From Emydura subglobosa (lineage: Eukaryota > Chordata > Testudines > Chelidae): a stretch of DNA of 64,000 nucleotides. Position 1 is the stretch's first letter, and each line of letters starts with the position of its first letter. The position numbers were made by a program, and so were the translations under genes. The DNA lies in the NCBI GenBank assembly GCA_007922225.1, contig ML679961.1, positions 65,237,075 through 65,301,074 of the forward strand, read 5' to 3'. Positions 33,599-45,159 of the stretch are shown here, piece after piece. Below the pieces are notes generated by a model that had not been told where the DNA came from, did no database searches, and worked only from the letters and a program-made list of their open reading frames with translations.

Positions 33599-34407
33599 CA
33601 GTGGCATACGGAGGGCATATAGAGGCTACATATGCACCCCCGGCATCACACCTCCCCCCACGCAGGGCAGGAGGGGTCCCAGCACCACCCCCAAGCTGCC
33701 CTAGGGAGTGGGGGTCTGTACCTGCAGCGGGGGAGGCGGGGCACAAAAGCAGGCTTGGCTCTGCCACTCTCTCCTCCCTGCACTTACCTGGCAGGCAGCG
33801 CCCGCTTCTCTCACTACAGCCCCACAGCCCAGCGCCAGCGTGGATGTGGCAGCCCCACTCCCCAGCCTGGGGAGGGTGCTGGGGCGGCCCTTCATGACGC
33901 ACGGGGAGGAGGTGTTGATGGGCGCCCCTCACCCTCCTGCACCCCCCACTCCCCACCTGTTGCGAAGGGCTGGCCCGGCGCACCTCCCCCACACTTACCC
34001 ACTGCTCCAGCCCCGCAGCCCGGTGCCAGCTTGGATGGGGTGGCCTCATCCCGCTCCACTCCAGCCTGGGGGGCTGCACCGGGTTGGCTCTTCACGACGG
34101 GCGGAGGGCGCTGGAGGCTGAGGGGTGGCTGCTCCAACTTCCGCTCCTGCAGCCCCCACACGTGTCATGAAGGGCCTGCCCGGTCCCTCCCGCCAGGCTG
34201 GGAAGTGAGATTGCCCCATCCGAGCTGGCGCCAGGCTGCGGGGCTGGAACAGCGGGTAAGTGTGCTCAGGGCCAGCCCTTCACACAACAGGCGGAGGGCA
34301 CAGGAGGCTCTGCGCCCCCCGCCCCCTGCACATCATGAAGGGCCAGCCCGTCACCTCCCCACAGGCCGGCACCCAAGGGCCTGGCCCCCCCTCGCGGTAC
34401 ACCACTG
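33599..34407 (+). mobile_element. hAT-like non-autonomous element, GC-rich core
   Basis: Begins CAGTGGCATAC and ends GGTACACCACTG, an inverted terminal repeat of hAT type. Flanked by CTAGCCAC (33591-33598) and TTAGTCAC (34408-34415), an 8-base target duplication matching at 6 of 8 bases. The inside is very rich in G+C and CpG and contains several copies, in both directions, of a unit with GGCCAGCCCTTCA(T/C)GA and GCCTGGGGAGGG. The long open frames here (up to 259 codons) result from composition. Inserted in the 5' terminal repeat of DIRS-B, so younger than it. Confidence 0.85.
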
Positions 34408-34548
34408 TTAGTCACGTGGTATAGCAGGAGGAGAGATAGTGCATGTGCAGGCTCAACAGACACTGCTACCAGAGTTCTCCAATCAGCAGTGCAGGAACAA
34501 GAACATGCCTACAGTGCAGCACCCATAGGGACACCACTCGAAGAAGAA

Positions 34549-37104
34549 TAAGGAGATTCCATTTACATAAAAATTCCCTGATAATCAAAACTAATGAGAA
34601 AGGAAATACGATTTTAAAAGGAACATGACAGTAATTTTTTTTTTTTTTTTTAAATTATCAGTGTTTAAAATTTCCTGGAATGAAGCTTTGGCTTTATAAA
34701 CATTCAGTTTGCAGCTCTATTTACATACTATTTACAGTTTACATACTATTGATAAACAATCTAAAAACCAGAGCTCAAATCAAAGGGGTACATTTTAGAC
34801 CATTTTCTATGCTGGATTCACATTTTGAAAACTTCCTGGCTGATATACGAAGAAAAACAAGCAAAGAATTCTGCCCGGCTCAGATGAAAATTGAAAGAAA
34901 AGAGGGACAGAAACACTTTCTAAACTCAGCTTGTTTCTTTGCACCAACACCACACTGAAGACAAATATAACGCAATAAATACTTTTTAGCCTTCTAATCC
35001 TCCTCACAGTTGATTCTGTTAAGCAGTTTGAACTCCCAAATTCCATATTTCTTTAAACTGTAAAGTTACCTATTTCATTTGGGACAAATTTACCCTAACA
35101 CAAAGCCATCGTTGAAGGCCATCTGAACTATTTAAACCCCACTTACATCCTTAAAAAGATGATGAAATAGTACATAGCGCCTTCTGCCAGCTTTCTGAAC
35201 AGGGACAGATTTAATCTTTTGTAAATTTTTTCCTGATTTTACCCACACATATAGTTTTAGAAGTTCTATTTGAAAAATTGTTAAAACTAATCTTGCTCTT
35301 ATTGTGTGTTGCCCTCATGAATCAGGTGCAAAAATATCAATTTAGACACCTACCTTTAGGCTCCTATTTTTTAATATCTTGGCCACATTTTTTCCCTAAA
35401 ACTATTTGGAAACAAAGAATAATATTCAAAAGTGGAACTGTCAAGAAAGTAATTTGACATACTATCATTCAATTTGAAAAAATATCCACAATAGTGTCCC
35501 TTTAAAATAAAGGCTGAAGAATTCAATAATACAAGAAACAGTGGATAGCTGGGTAATAAACTGTGAAACAACTGATTTATTTACTATAGCAACTTCCAAA
35601 AGAATGATCAGGAGATCTGAAACTGCCATACTAACAGCACCATCAAAAGTGAAGACACTAACTGGTGACTTGGCAGTGCTATTCTAGGATTCCACAATAA
35701 GAGAACTGTTCTTGATTTTTATACATAACCTTTGGATTCTTAAACCAACAGGGCCTGGGTACCTCTCTCGTCAGCTTCAACTGATAGCCAGTTTAGGAGC
35801 TGTGTTAGTGAATTTGACAAGAGGCCTTCACTGGTACTGAGACAGGGAAAAACTGGTGAAAATATATCAAAATGAGAAGACTAACGGTAGTAGGAAAAGA
35901 AATTCTATGCTTCTGAGTGACCTAAATTCATCCATCTTGCTGTGTCTAAATGTATAAAAATGTTTTATGTGGAAAAAGCTGCCTGGCAAACAAACTGAAA
36001 GAAACCAAATCTCCCACAGGACGTTCGTAAACAAAAACCAAAAAAATGCAGATACAAACTTGTAAAAAGAATGACAAAAGCTCAAGGATCTATTTGCAGG
36101 AGTTTAAGGGAAGGGCAAACACACCAGCCAGCTTTCCGGAAATAGGCAACGGAGTCTGTTGCCCAGATCTTCAATGATTTTAACAGAAAATGTTTTTAAA
36201 AGGTGATAAAAGAGGAATAAAGTTCCTGTTTGCCTCTATATAGGGTCACGAGATATTGGACTTTAAATGAGACATTTTTCCACAACCGAACATTGTCTGT
36301 GCTGCATTTCACACTTGTGTAGTTTTTTGGGTTTTTTTGTGTAGTTTTTTTTTTTTTTAAATTGGCAGATCACATTTTATTTTAATGGAAGCTGTTAGAA
36401 AGTCAAGTGACTCTGCATTTATTATGCAATTTGACAGGCTCCCCTGCAATCTGCCCATTGTATCATATACAACTGGAGTACTTCTAATACTTCAAATTTC
36501 TGAACAGTGTGAATAGCCACCATGTAAAAACCACAACAAAACAAAACATTGAACCACAAAAGCGGTTCCTTTTCCATCCCCACTCTGCCCACAAATGTCT
36601 ACTTTTCCCCTAAACTCTCAGTTTATACTGTTCCATGGTCTAAGAGGGAAGACAGTCAACACAGGCCAGATGCACTTTTAGGATCCAATATTGTGTCAGC
36701 TACAACTAGAAATAGGAATTTTAGACTATTGGAAAGTGGAGATTTTCAACTGGACAATCAGCACTAGTTTCTAACATGGCAGGCCCCAAGATATCAGACC
36801 TTAAATCACAAAAGTATGCTGTTCTGTGCTAGTCACAGTGGGTTTGCTCTTCCTGGGACCTAATCTTGTTAGACAAATTACTGTTAAGTGCAGTAGCGAG
36901 GTTTTCCAAGACAACTATACATGTAGGATGGTCCCTAAAATTGTACCCTAGCTGTTATTCTTCTTTAGAGCTTTTCCAAATGTGGATGAAACATAAATGG
37001 CAGCTGGAGGGAATGCAGCGGAAATGCAGAAATCTCCCATGCACCTATGCAAAAAATTCTTGTTAGTGCAGTTTGTTCTCTTATGCTATACATTTCTCTT
37101 ATAT
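34549..37104. other. Unassigned non-coding stretch
   Basis: AT-rich DNA with poly-T tracts at about 34635-34651 and 36346-36358. No domain in any open frame. A short phrase near 35330-35370 resembles one half of the fold-back repeat at 62270. Confidence 0.45.
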
Positions 37105-37320
37105 GCACAGTTGTTATAGCCATGTTGGTTCCAGGATGTTAGAGAGACAAGTTGGGTGAGGTAATATCTTTTACTGAATCAACTTCTGTTGGGGGAGATA
37201 CAAGCTTTCAAGCTTACCTGAAGAAGAGCACTGTGTAACCCTGAAAACTTGTCTCTCCAACCAACGGAAGTTTGTCCAACAACAGATATTACTTCACCCA
37301 CTTTGTCTCTCTGAATTTCT
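37105..37320. repeat. Fold-back DNA element (GGGTGAGGTAATATC family), copy 1
   Basis: Left arm 37139-37213 (TTAGAGAGACAAGTTGGGTG, AGGTAATATCTTTTACTG) and right arm 37241-37315 (AGATATTACTTCACCCACTT, TGTCTCTCTGAA) are reverse complements over about 75 bases, separated by about 27 bases. The left flank TGTTATAGCCATGTTGGTTC probably also belongs to the family. A second copy is at 61361-61524. Confidence 0.8.
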
Positions 37321-39346
37321 CAGACTCTACCAATCCTGCCTGCAGGGGGACCGTACTTTCCAGCTGTTTCCACTGTGATTTCTCACTTACCACTCACTGC
37401 CATTTCCTATGCTCAGACTCTATTTTACATCCATTCTCTTTGGCTATGGTGAATTAACTCTGGACAACGTAACATGCCATTGTCACCTGTACCATGCTTT
37501 GCACACAGAAAATCAAGGGTTCAGATCCCCAGATATGTCCAAGGACAGCACTGCTCAACTATGAGCCTGCTGAAGAGCAATAATCACTCTGTTGGCAAGG
37601 AAACACTATACCAGCATCCCCCTAAACTGTGATCTTCCCAGAGATGGATATGCCCCCTTTAGAAGCACAGAGCAGCTGAACTGCAGCACCTAATCTGGAC
37701 CAAGAACACAGCATGTGACAATGGCATCAAACAGAACCATAGTCAATTGAGTCCTATCATTGGAAAGCACCATAAGAATATGAGTGTGTTATCAAAAGGA
37801 ACCTCTCCAGGTATATTTTGGACAAATCATCATTTTCCCCCACACTATTATTTGCTTACAAAGTCCAAGTAAATATTGCATAGGGGGGTGAGAATGGTGG
37901 AGTGTTCACAAATGCTGTACTGCAGTATTTCCAAGAAAGAAAAACCAAATCAATGCAAGCAGCTCAAATGTATTAACTATTCATGAACAACAAACCACTA
38001 AGCGCAGTCCAGCATTCAAGAGTGACCCTACAAACACAACAGTATGCACAGCTCATGGCTGAAAATGGAACCTACAAAAACCCATACAAAAATATGTACT
38101 GTTCAGTGCTCTTTGGTACCCTACAATAACAAATGCACTCATCTCATTAGAGGAAAAATATATTTTCGCAATAAATTAGGTTTTTAAAATTATGAAAATT
38201 ACCTTGCTAATTCCCTTGTAACAACATACTAACACTGTTCTACCATTTGAAAAGCCATGAAAGTTTTAGGGAGTGGAAGGAGTCAAATACTTCTACTGAA
38301 GACAAACAGAATTATTTCTACTTTTACTAGGCATTCAAAAATCATGGCTAAACTCCAGCAATGTGCTGGTGCTTTTAGGAAGACTATGGTAAAATTATAA
38401 GTTCAATTTGTATGATTCTTGGCAGGCAAGCATCATCCCGTTAAATCTCTTTAAAAACCAGTATCTTGGTGGAGGTAATGTTTACTGTTTACTGAGCTCT
38501 GGTTGTTAGGGGTTACCACTCAGGTCCTGTTTTTCCATGACATCAGCAGCATTCCAAGGGGAATGTGTGCCAGTGAATTTTAGTAATGATTGTAGCCTCC
38601 AAACACTGACAACCTTAGCCAAGATTCACTACACCTGCAGACCATCTGAACAGAAGAAAAATTAAAGAGGAAGATAGATTACGTGGGATTTTTGACTTGA
38701 TTCCTAATGAATAATAAAAATAAAAAACAAAACTTTTTTTTCTTTTTCTTTGGCTCTTTTGTTCCACTTTGCAATGGCCAAAACACAAATCTTGAAGGCT
38801 TCGAAGTGATATAGATCTGTGTGAAGACCTATTCTATCCTGTGGGATACTTTAATGACTGGTATTACAGTTCTTGAGCAAAATTAATCTCATTTCAGTGG
38901 AGTTACACTAGGAATACCTTTTGTTCTGGTGTCTTGGGTAACAGTAGCTATGTCTCCATCATATAGTACTATTATCTTCTGTTTCTTAAATAAATGTCTT
39001 AATGATCTCATATGGTTTTGTATATGTAAATATTACATACACATAGACACACACACACAATGTTATAAGAACATTATTAAGGTTGCAAAGTCAAGCACTC
39101 AAAAGTCAGGAAATGCTAGAATTAAGGTTGCCTGTGCCCCCTTGTGCATATGCATTATAATACAGTCCTTCATTACAAGATCATATACTATTTTTCCACA
39201 GGATCCCTGACTCATTCACTGCATAGGACAGACGGTGTTCACTGAATGAGCAGCTATTCAGTATCTTGCTTTCTCCACATTGTTCAATGTGTGGCCCCAG
39301 TCCGTATTTTTTGCACCCTATCGAAACCCTGCTCTGAAGATAGAAA
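37321..39346. other. Unassigned non-coding stretch with short AC repeat
   Basis: No gene. A short (AC)n run lies at about 39047-39059. No repeat family recognised. Confidence 0.5.
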
Positions 39347-39597
39347 ATGGAGATTACTCACTGTAACTGGAGGTTCTTCGAAATGTGTGATCCCTATCTG
39401 CATTCCATACATGGGTGCCCATGCATGCCATGCACCAGAGCAGGAACTGCTTATAGTGGTGTCCGTCAACCCACATGTGCATTGTATGTCGGCCATGTGG
39501 TGCATCCGAGGTCTTATGAGGCTGCGCGGATCAATGTCCCTCCAGGTCCCTCTTACCAACAGACACAGAGCCCGTAGCAGAGGGGATGGGGGTCTGA

Positions 39598-39703
39598 TTG
39601 GAATCCAGATAGAGACCACACATCTTGAAGAAACTCCAATTACAGTAAGTAACCTCAATTTCTTCTTCGAGTGCTGGTCCCTATATGGATTCCATATGTC
39701 GGT
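39598..39703. other. DIRS-C internal complementary region
   Basis: The left half (39598-39658, TGGAATCCAGATAGAGACCA ... GTAAGTAACCTCAA) is the reverse complement of the left terminus. The right half (39659-39703, TTTCTTCTTCGAGTGCTGGT...) is the reverse complement of the right terminus. The joined-ends arrangement is identical to DIRS-A and DIRS-B. Confidence 0.85.
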
Positions 39704-39749
39704 AACGTAGCAAGCAGTATTCAGCATGAAGGTAGGAGCGAGAGTTCTC

Positions 39750-40020
39750 TGGAAGTGAGAGTGTGTCGGACTGCACATCCAACTGCCGCATCTGCTGCCA
39801 TTGCTCATTCGATGGTGTAGTGAGCAGTGAAAGGGTGGATGGAGGATCACGTGGCCACTCCACAAATGTCCTGCCATGGGACACCTGCTGGAAGGGTGGA
39901 TGTGGCGGCTTGCACTGGTATAGAATGGCAGTGATGTGAGGCGGTGGAAAGACATGGGAAATAGTGTAGCACTCCATGATGATCTAGAGGAATGGCTTTG
40001 AGGTGTTGTGGCGGACATAC
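39750..40020 (-). pseudogene. DIRS-C tyrosine recombinase C-terminal fragment
   Basis: A minus-strand frame at about 39825-39895 reads GVPWQDICGVAT, a stop, then SSIHPFTAHYTI. This parallels GRAPLQDICRAAAWSSVHTFTSHYAI of the DIRS-A recombinase, including the nucleophilic Tyr. A stop stands where Trp is expected. The HxxR box is not clearly readable. Upstream the frame meets gag-derived sequence at once, so the rest of the recombinase and all of RT/RH are deleted. Confidence 0.7.
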
Positions 40021-40039
40021 TCAGTTGTCGCCTGCACCA

Positions 40040-41180
40040 CTAAAGAGTTTTGGGGGAGGATGGAAGAACAAGAAGTCTGTGTTCTTAGCAGGGACAAAGT
40101 AGCATCAATCTGCCCACTTCAGTGTGGGAGCACAAGAAGCTGGGGCATGCAAGATGGCCTGTGCCGGTTGCAGAAGCACACTATGCATGCCTCCGCAGGG
40201 GATCTGTATGCTGGTGGGTAGGGCAGGTGCCTACGTTCCGAGCTGAATGATCGCGCCAACGAAAATGTAGGGTCCAGTTCTGAAGACCACTCGGAGTCAA
40301 AAAGTTGGTCCGGGAAAAGCAGCACCTTTGGAACGGGCAGTACCGGTTGCATGCGAGACACAGCATAGATGAAGCCAATCCAGACAGTGATGGAGCTAGT
40401 GGAGTGGATGAGAGCAGAGTGGTGTGCTGCTTAAGTAACAGTGGCTGTCTGCAGGGGACAGGAGCTCTAGGGGAGCCGGCGAGCCAGGATGCAATGGGGA
40501 GCCAGCATATGGCATCAAGAGTTCAGCTATTGGCATAGGTGGGGGAAAGCAGCCAGGCGTCTGCAGGACTGGATGTGAAAGTCCAGACAGTCCCGAGAGC
40601 AGGAGGTGAAGATAGAGGCTCAGTCCCCGGTGCCGATAATGGACTGGTCTGGTCTTTACGATGTTTAGACTTGTGCTGTTTTGGTCTCCTTTGGTGGTGG
40701 GACAGCCGTATCGACATGGAGCTTCTCACCCAATCTGGTACGGCTTGGGGAAGCAACACTGTGTTTTGGGGCAGTCTCTGTCGGGGAGCTGCCCTTATAC
40801 CCATGGCTGTGCTTCTTATGAGTATGGTGGGCCTTTGTGCTGGTGCTGTTGGTACCACTCAGGAGGGAGCTGGGGGAGTGCTCATCAATGCTGAGGCACA
40901 ATACTCTGGCAGATCTGTCAGCCCCAGGTCCAAATGCGCATGTGGGTGCATTGCCTCCTCCATAAGGTGTTTCTGGAGGTGAAGTTCTCTAGCCTCATGA
41001 GTCTGCAGAGGAAAGGCATGGCAAATGGAGCAGTGGGCAACAATGAGAGCCTCTCTGAGGCAGTATAAATACCATTGGTGCTTGTTGCTCACTCAGAATA
41101 AGTGCGGGCATGATGCACAGCTTTTTATAGCCGGTTTGCCGGAGCATAGTCCCCTGGAACAGGTGGGAAGCCCCATACGG
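40040..41180 (-). pseudogene. DIRS-C gag fragment, N-terminal and middle part
   Basis: At the right end (about 41060-41130) the minus strand reads SCASCPHLF, a stop, then SNKHQWYLYCL, EALIVAHCSICHAF and HLQKHLMEEAM. This is the Cys/His cluster and following basic block of DIRS gag. Further left, at about 40560-40800, a basic stretch (SHHQRRPKQHKSKHRKDQ) takes the place of the RS-rich region of DIRS-A. The conserved gag C-terminal domain is missing. Frames shift several times. Confidence 0.75.
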
Positions 41181-41599
41181 GGAACTAACAGTTTTATCAA
41201 GACTAACTAACTAACTCACTCTACAACTATAAGTAGTATATATGCTACAACTATAAAACTGTCTTTTGAAAAAAAGGGCTTCTTAGCAAGGTAAGAGCGA
41301 GGAGGAAGAGGGGTTCCAACTGGCCATGCAGTAGTAAGAGGGAATTGGAGGTGCGTCGACCTGCACAGCCTCTTAAGACCTCGGACGCACCACGTGGCCA
41401 ACGCACAATGCACACACGAGTCAACAGACACTACTACAAACAGTTCAGGTGCATAGCACACATGCACACCCACGTATGGAATCCACATAAGGACCAGCAC
41501 TCAAAGAAGAATATTAATTTCCCCATGGGCTTTTCTATGGTGTTCATCACTATAGTATCTGAGTGCTTCATGAACATTAATTTACTTTCACAAAACCCT

Positions 41600-41985
41600 T
41601 GTGAGGTGAGCTGGTGGTATTATCCCCATTTTACAAATGGGGAACTGAGGCAGAGAGAGATTAAAGTCAGAAGTACACACTAATTTTGGGTACCCAATCC
41701 GAGATGCCTAGGACCTGATTTTTCAGAGAATTTAGCATCATGTAACATTTCATACGTTCAAAGCACAGCTCCCATTGACTGCACTTGCAGCTGTGAGTGC
41801 TCAGCACTTCTGCAAATCAGACCCCAATCAAGCACCAAGAAAATGAGGAATGCAGAGTTAGTGACCGCCGGTGAAAATCCTGGCTTATGTGACTTGCCCA
41901 GTATCACATAGGAACTCTGTGGTAGAGGCAGGGATAGAATTCAATTATCCAGGGCAGCATCCAACTACCTCAAACATGAGGCCAT
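41600..41985 (+). mobile_element. MIR-like SINE, split by an insertion
   Basis: Left piece (about 41610-41668): ATTATCCCCATTTTACAAAT, GGGGAACTGAGGCAGAGAGA. Right piece (about 41878-41985): GTGACTTGCCCAGTATCACA, TAGGAACTCTGTGGTAGAGG. Together they give the order of a MIR/CORE-type SINE. The roughly 205 bases between are foreign, with CTGATTTTTCAGAG and CCATTGACTGCACTTGCAGC wording seen in other reptile repeats. I infer nested insertion. Confidence 0.65.
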
Positions 41986-42099
41986 CCTTTCTCTTCCTTC
42001 AATCTCCTGCCTCATTCACTACACACCTTCCAACTTCTGCAACAAATGAAGCTGTCAGACAGACAGAGTCTCCTTCCCTACAAATCCTGATTCATCCTC

Positions 42100-42205
42100 A
42101 TTATTAATTATATTTATTATAGTCGTGCCTAAGGACCAACCAAGCTTGGGGACTCATTGTGCTAGGCACTGTACAGAGAGTAGCAGACAGTCCCTGAGTC
42201 AGAGA
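42100..42205 (-). mobile_element. L2-type LINE 3' tail, antisense
   Basis: TTATTATAGTCGTGCCTAAG, CTCATTGTGCTAGGCACTGT and GACAGTCCCTGAG are the reverse complement of the tail seen in sense at 58100-58225. Short 3' fragment only. Confidence 0.6.
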
Positions 42206-42224
42206 GAGTGGGCACAGTCTCTTC

Positions 42225-43680
42225 TACCTGTTTCCTCCAAGCTTGACCCCTTCTGCTCCTTCCCCTCCAACCTGCCCCTGTCCCAGTCCTGTCTCTCCGC
42301 CAACCAATGGCTCTTCGTCCCAGTCCCATTCTCCTTTTCAAGCCAGTCTGTATTCTAAAGGCTTTTAATCCCAGTCTATGTGAGGATCATGGGAGATATG
42401 TGCATTATTTTTATGAATATTTTGTGTACCTCTGTTATGTGATTCTTATGGTGTGGTCTGCCATACAGTGATAAAGAGATTAATTCCTTCAGGAGTTACT
42501 CACATGTCCACAGGAAAGGAGTCCCCAAAAAAGAGAACCAGCCATCTACCAACACAAAACAATAACTGGACTGTTCTCTTTGATGGTCTACATCCATCCC
42601 TGGCGTGCTCATTAGCGAAGGGAAGGGGGTTCCCAGCCTGTGAACACAGAGAACTAAGTGGCCAGCCTCTTTTTAAAAGACACACTTCCTGAAGCTCAGG
42701 GTAGATATGGACACAGACACTTTATTTGCATAGAAGCAGAATAAAATCCAGTTCCCAGAGGCAGGACCTGCCTAAACTTTGAGAGAAAAGCTAACCTTTA
42801 GCTAAGACGTGTTAGGTCCTATTAGCCTTTTGTTGTTTTAACTCTGTCACTCTGAATGCTACGTTCCTATGGTTAAATAAATACTTGTTTTGAAGAAGCT
42901 GTTTCTGAGTCACTGCATTAACCTACTGGTCACAGCTCCCAAAAGGGAGTCTCTGGAAAGTGTCAAATCCAGACAGACCAGTTGGTAAACAAGAGTGCTG
43001 CAGCCCAGGAACCTGGGTCTGTGAGCAGGAGAATCGCAGGATTCTACCCTGGGATGAGTGAAGACACAGGGCCTGTCACTTAAGATTACACTCAGGAGAG
43101 ACCAGAAAAGAATCAAAGATTACTGTGTATAACACCCACCCATTCCGAGTCCTCCCCTTACTTCTGTCCCCAGTCTTCTTGCCCAGCCAGTCCCTAACTC
43201 CTATCTCCTCAGTCAGTCTGTCTCTCTCTCTCCCACCACGAGCCTACAGTCACCCCTACACCCACTGACTCCCAGTCCTAATCACCCACCCCAGGGTCCC
43301 CTTACAATCTCAGTGTCCAATACGTCTCCACAAGATCTTTGTCCCAGTTTCTTTGCCCAGCCAGTCCCAATTCTCACCCCATACCAGGTTCCTCATCAGA
43401 GCTGTCTCCCCATCCCATCACCTCTTCCCCACGGTTCCCAGTTCCAGTCTCCTTTTCCAGCCAGAACAAGCCTCCTCCATCTCTTCATCAGATTTTAGTC
43501 CCTTCCCCCATCTCCCCTCCCTGGGTTCCAGTCCCAGGCTCCTTCCCCCCATCTCCCCTCCAATTCCCAGTCCTAGTTTGTCTCCCCCCTGCCAGCCTCC
43601 AATTCTAGTCTTCTCCCCTTCCCTAGGCTCCTTTTCCTACTCTACTTCCCCCTCCCTCCCCAAATCTGGTTGTTGTCCTC
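42225..43680 (+). repeat. CT-rich CCCAGTC/CCAGCCAGTC repeat region, split by about 0.8 kb
   Basis: Two blocks (about 42225-42350 and 43140-43680) consist of irregular repeats of CCCAGT-C-TTCTCC and CCCAGCCAGTCCC. The interval 42350-43138 has normal composition, an AATAAA near 42877 and no such repeats, so it looks like an insertion into the array; no terminal repeats could be fixed. Overlapping proline/serine-rich frames at 43313-43691 are composition effects. Confidence 0.6.
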
Positions 43681-45159
43681 TCTGGATGTGATTCAGGCAG
43701 CTTCCTTCTCCATACTGCCTGGGCCCAAGAGGGACATTGAAAGCACAGGAGAGACAGGCTCCCTGCTCTCAGTTCTGGGGCCTAAACTCAGAACCAGAGC
43801 AGCCAGGAACTACAATGCATTTCTTTGTTGGATGTTTCTTTGGTGTAAATTCAAGCACAAATCAATTTGCAGACAAGAGGAAGGCCCAGATTTTCCCATA
43901 CTTAAGGGCCATTTTGCATCACAATACCAGTGCAGAGCAGCCCTGAAGCCACCTTAACCAGCCATGAGAAGATTACCTCAGCACACACAGAGCCTCGGGC
44001 AGTATAGAGACAGCATCCCTGTTCATATGTCACTTTTGTCCCTGTGACCCGCAGAGATGGTGATTAGAGAAAGGTGGTGTGGCACCTTGATCCTGTTGAC
44101 AAATCAACCCCTCATGGGCATGGACAGCTGAAATAAGTCAAAAAAGGCTTCAGTCTGCTCTAACTTATGCTGGGAGACTGGCTTGGCAACAACTGGCCCA
44201 GGGTCAGAGATACACAAAAGTGGCTTAAAGCTGTTTTTGTACACCACAACCACAGCCAAGGATCAGAGTCAAAAATAGAGACGGTCACCGTGACATGAAG
44301 TCTGGATGCAGGCATAAAAGGGATACTGACCCCACATACACATAGGGAGAGGAAATAAACAGCAAAGATACAAATCAGGAGAGGCACCAATTGCATTACA
44401 ACTAGTTTATTTTCATGTCATCTTCTTGTTCCCTGGATAATGTCCCAGTAACACTTTTTCAAATATACCACACCAGAGTTACTGCAAAGAAGGGGTGAGG
44501 TGGGGATTAGAAAGACAAGTAGTATATGAAAAGGTCTTTGCTTTATGTGAAAAAGTATGGGAACCACTGCACTACAGTACACAGAACCTCAGCTTCTGAT
44601 GCAAAATACCTTATCTGGCCACAAAGTTGCTTCGAGGGCTTAACAGAAAATGCCACAGTAAAGGAAACTTTTTCACCAGAAGAACCAATGCAATCAAATA
44701 TCTTACAATATAGAATCAACATGTAAAGAATCTAGAGTCAGACAAGTTAGCTGTAACATGTAGAGACATGCATAATAAGACCTGAGTGATTGATATGCAC
44801 AAATAATTGCTATCCAAGTAATTTAAAATGGGGTTGTTTATTAAGTTATTTGCTTTGCTTATGTAAGCTTAATAGAACCAGTATCATGTAAAACATACAA
44901 ATAATGTAGAGAACAAATACTCTTTAGTGTGTTATATTTGCACAATGGAAAATGCAAATAGAATATTATTTTCCAAAGATATATTTCTAATGACCATTAT
45001 CACCAATATCAGTATTATACTCTCCATAGAGGAAACATTAAATTTCAAATTATCTATTGTGAAATAGACATAACACATAAGTAGCATTAAGAGATTTGAA
45101 TCAACAGTGTTATATTAATATATTATTTCTTCCTGAAATGAAGTACTCCTGTCGGCATT
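43681..45159. other. Unassigned non-coding stretch
   Basis: No domain-bearing frame. The 95-codon frame at 43670-43957 has no recognisable content. From 44760 to 45130 strongly AT-rich. Confidence 0.45.

Larger units (their letters stand above)
29208..34548 (-). mobile_element. DIRS-B: diverged DIRS retrotransposon with nested hAT insertion
   Basis: Same layout and orientation as DIRS-A but from a different subfamily. The left terminal repeat (about 29208-29410) is complementary to the right one, which is split into about 33540-33598 and 34408-34548 by an 809-base hAT-like element. The internal complementary region is at 29458-29548. Minus-strand remnants in order: gag N-terminal part, RT/RNase H and tyrosine recombinase. 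Most of gag is missing. The ends carry GGTTCTTCGAGATGTGTG as in DIRS-A, but the inner repeat reads CCTATGGATGCTCCACTGTA instead of the DIRS-A sequence. More stops and frameshifts than DIRS-A suggest an older insertion. Confidence 0.9.
39347..41512 (-). mobile_element. DIRS-C: internally deleted DIRS retrotransposon
   Basis: A 2.2-kb copy with both inverted terminal repeats (left about 39347-39570, right about 41310-41512) and an internal complementary region (39598-39703). Of the coding part only gag pieces (about 40040-41180) and the recombinase C-terminus (about 39750-40020) remain; RT and RNase H are absent. The terminal repeats match each other well (CATGTGGTGCATCCGAGGTC faces GACCTCGGACGCACCACGTG) and differ from those of DIRS-A and DIRS-B. 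Same orientation as both. It lies 4.8 kb right of DIRS-B. Confidence 0.87.

Noticed and set aside
33632..34411. 259-codon proline/glycine-rich open frame and several overlapping frames
   Set aside because: All lie in the GC-rich core of the hAT-like element; few stops are expected from composition, and several frames on both strands are open at once.
39246..40018. Open frames of 154 (+) and 244 (-) codons
   Set aside because: They cross the DIRS-C terminal repeat, internal complementary region and recombinase relic in wrong frames.
43313..43691. Proline/serine-rich frames of 61-112 codons
   Set aside because: Artefact of the CT-rich repeat block.
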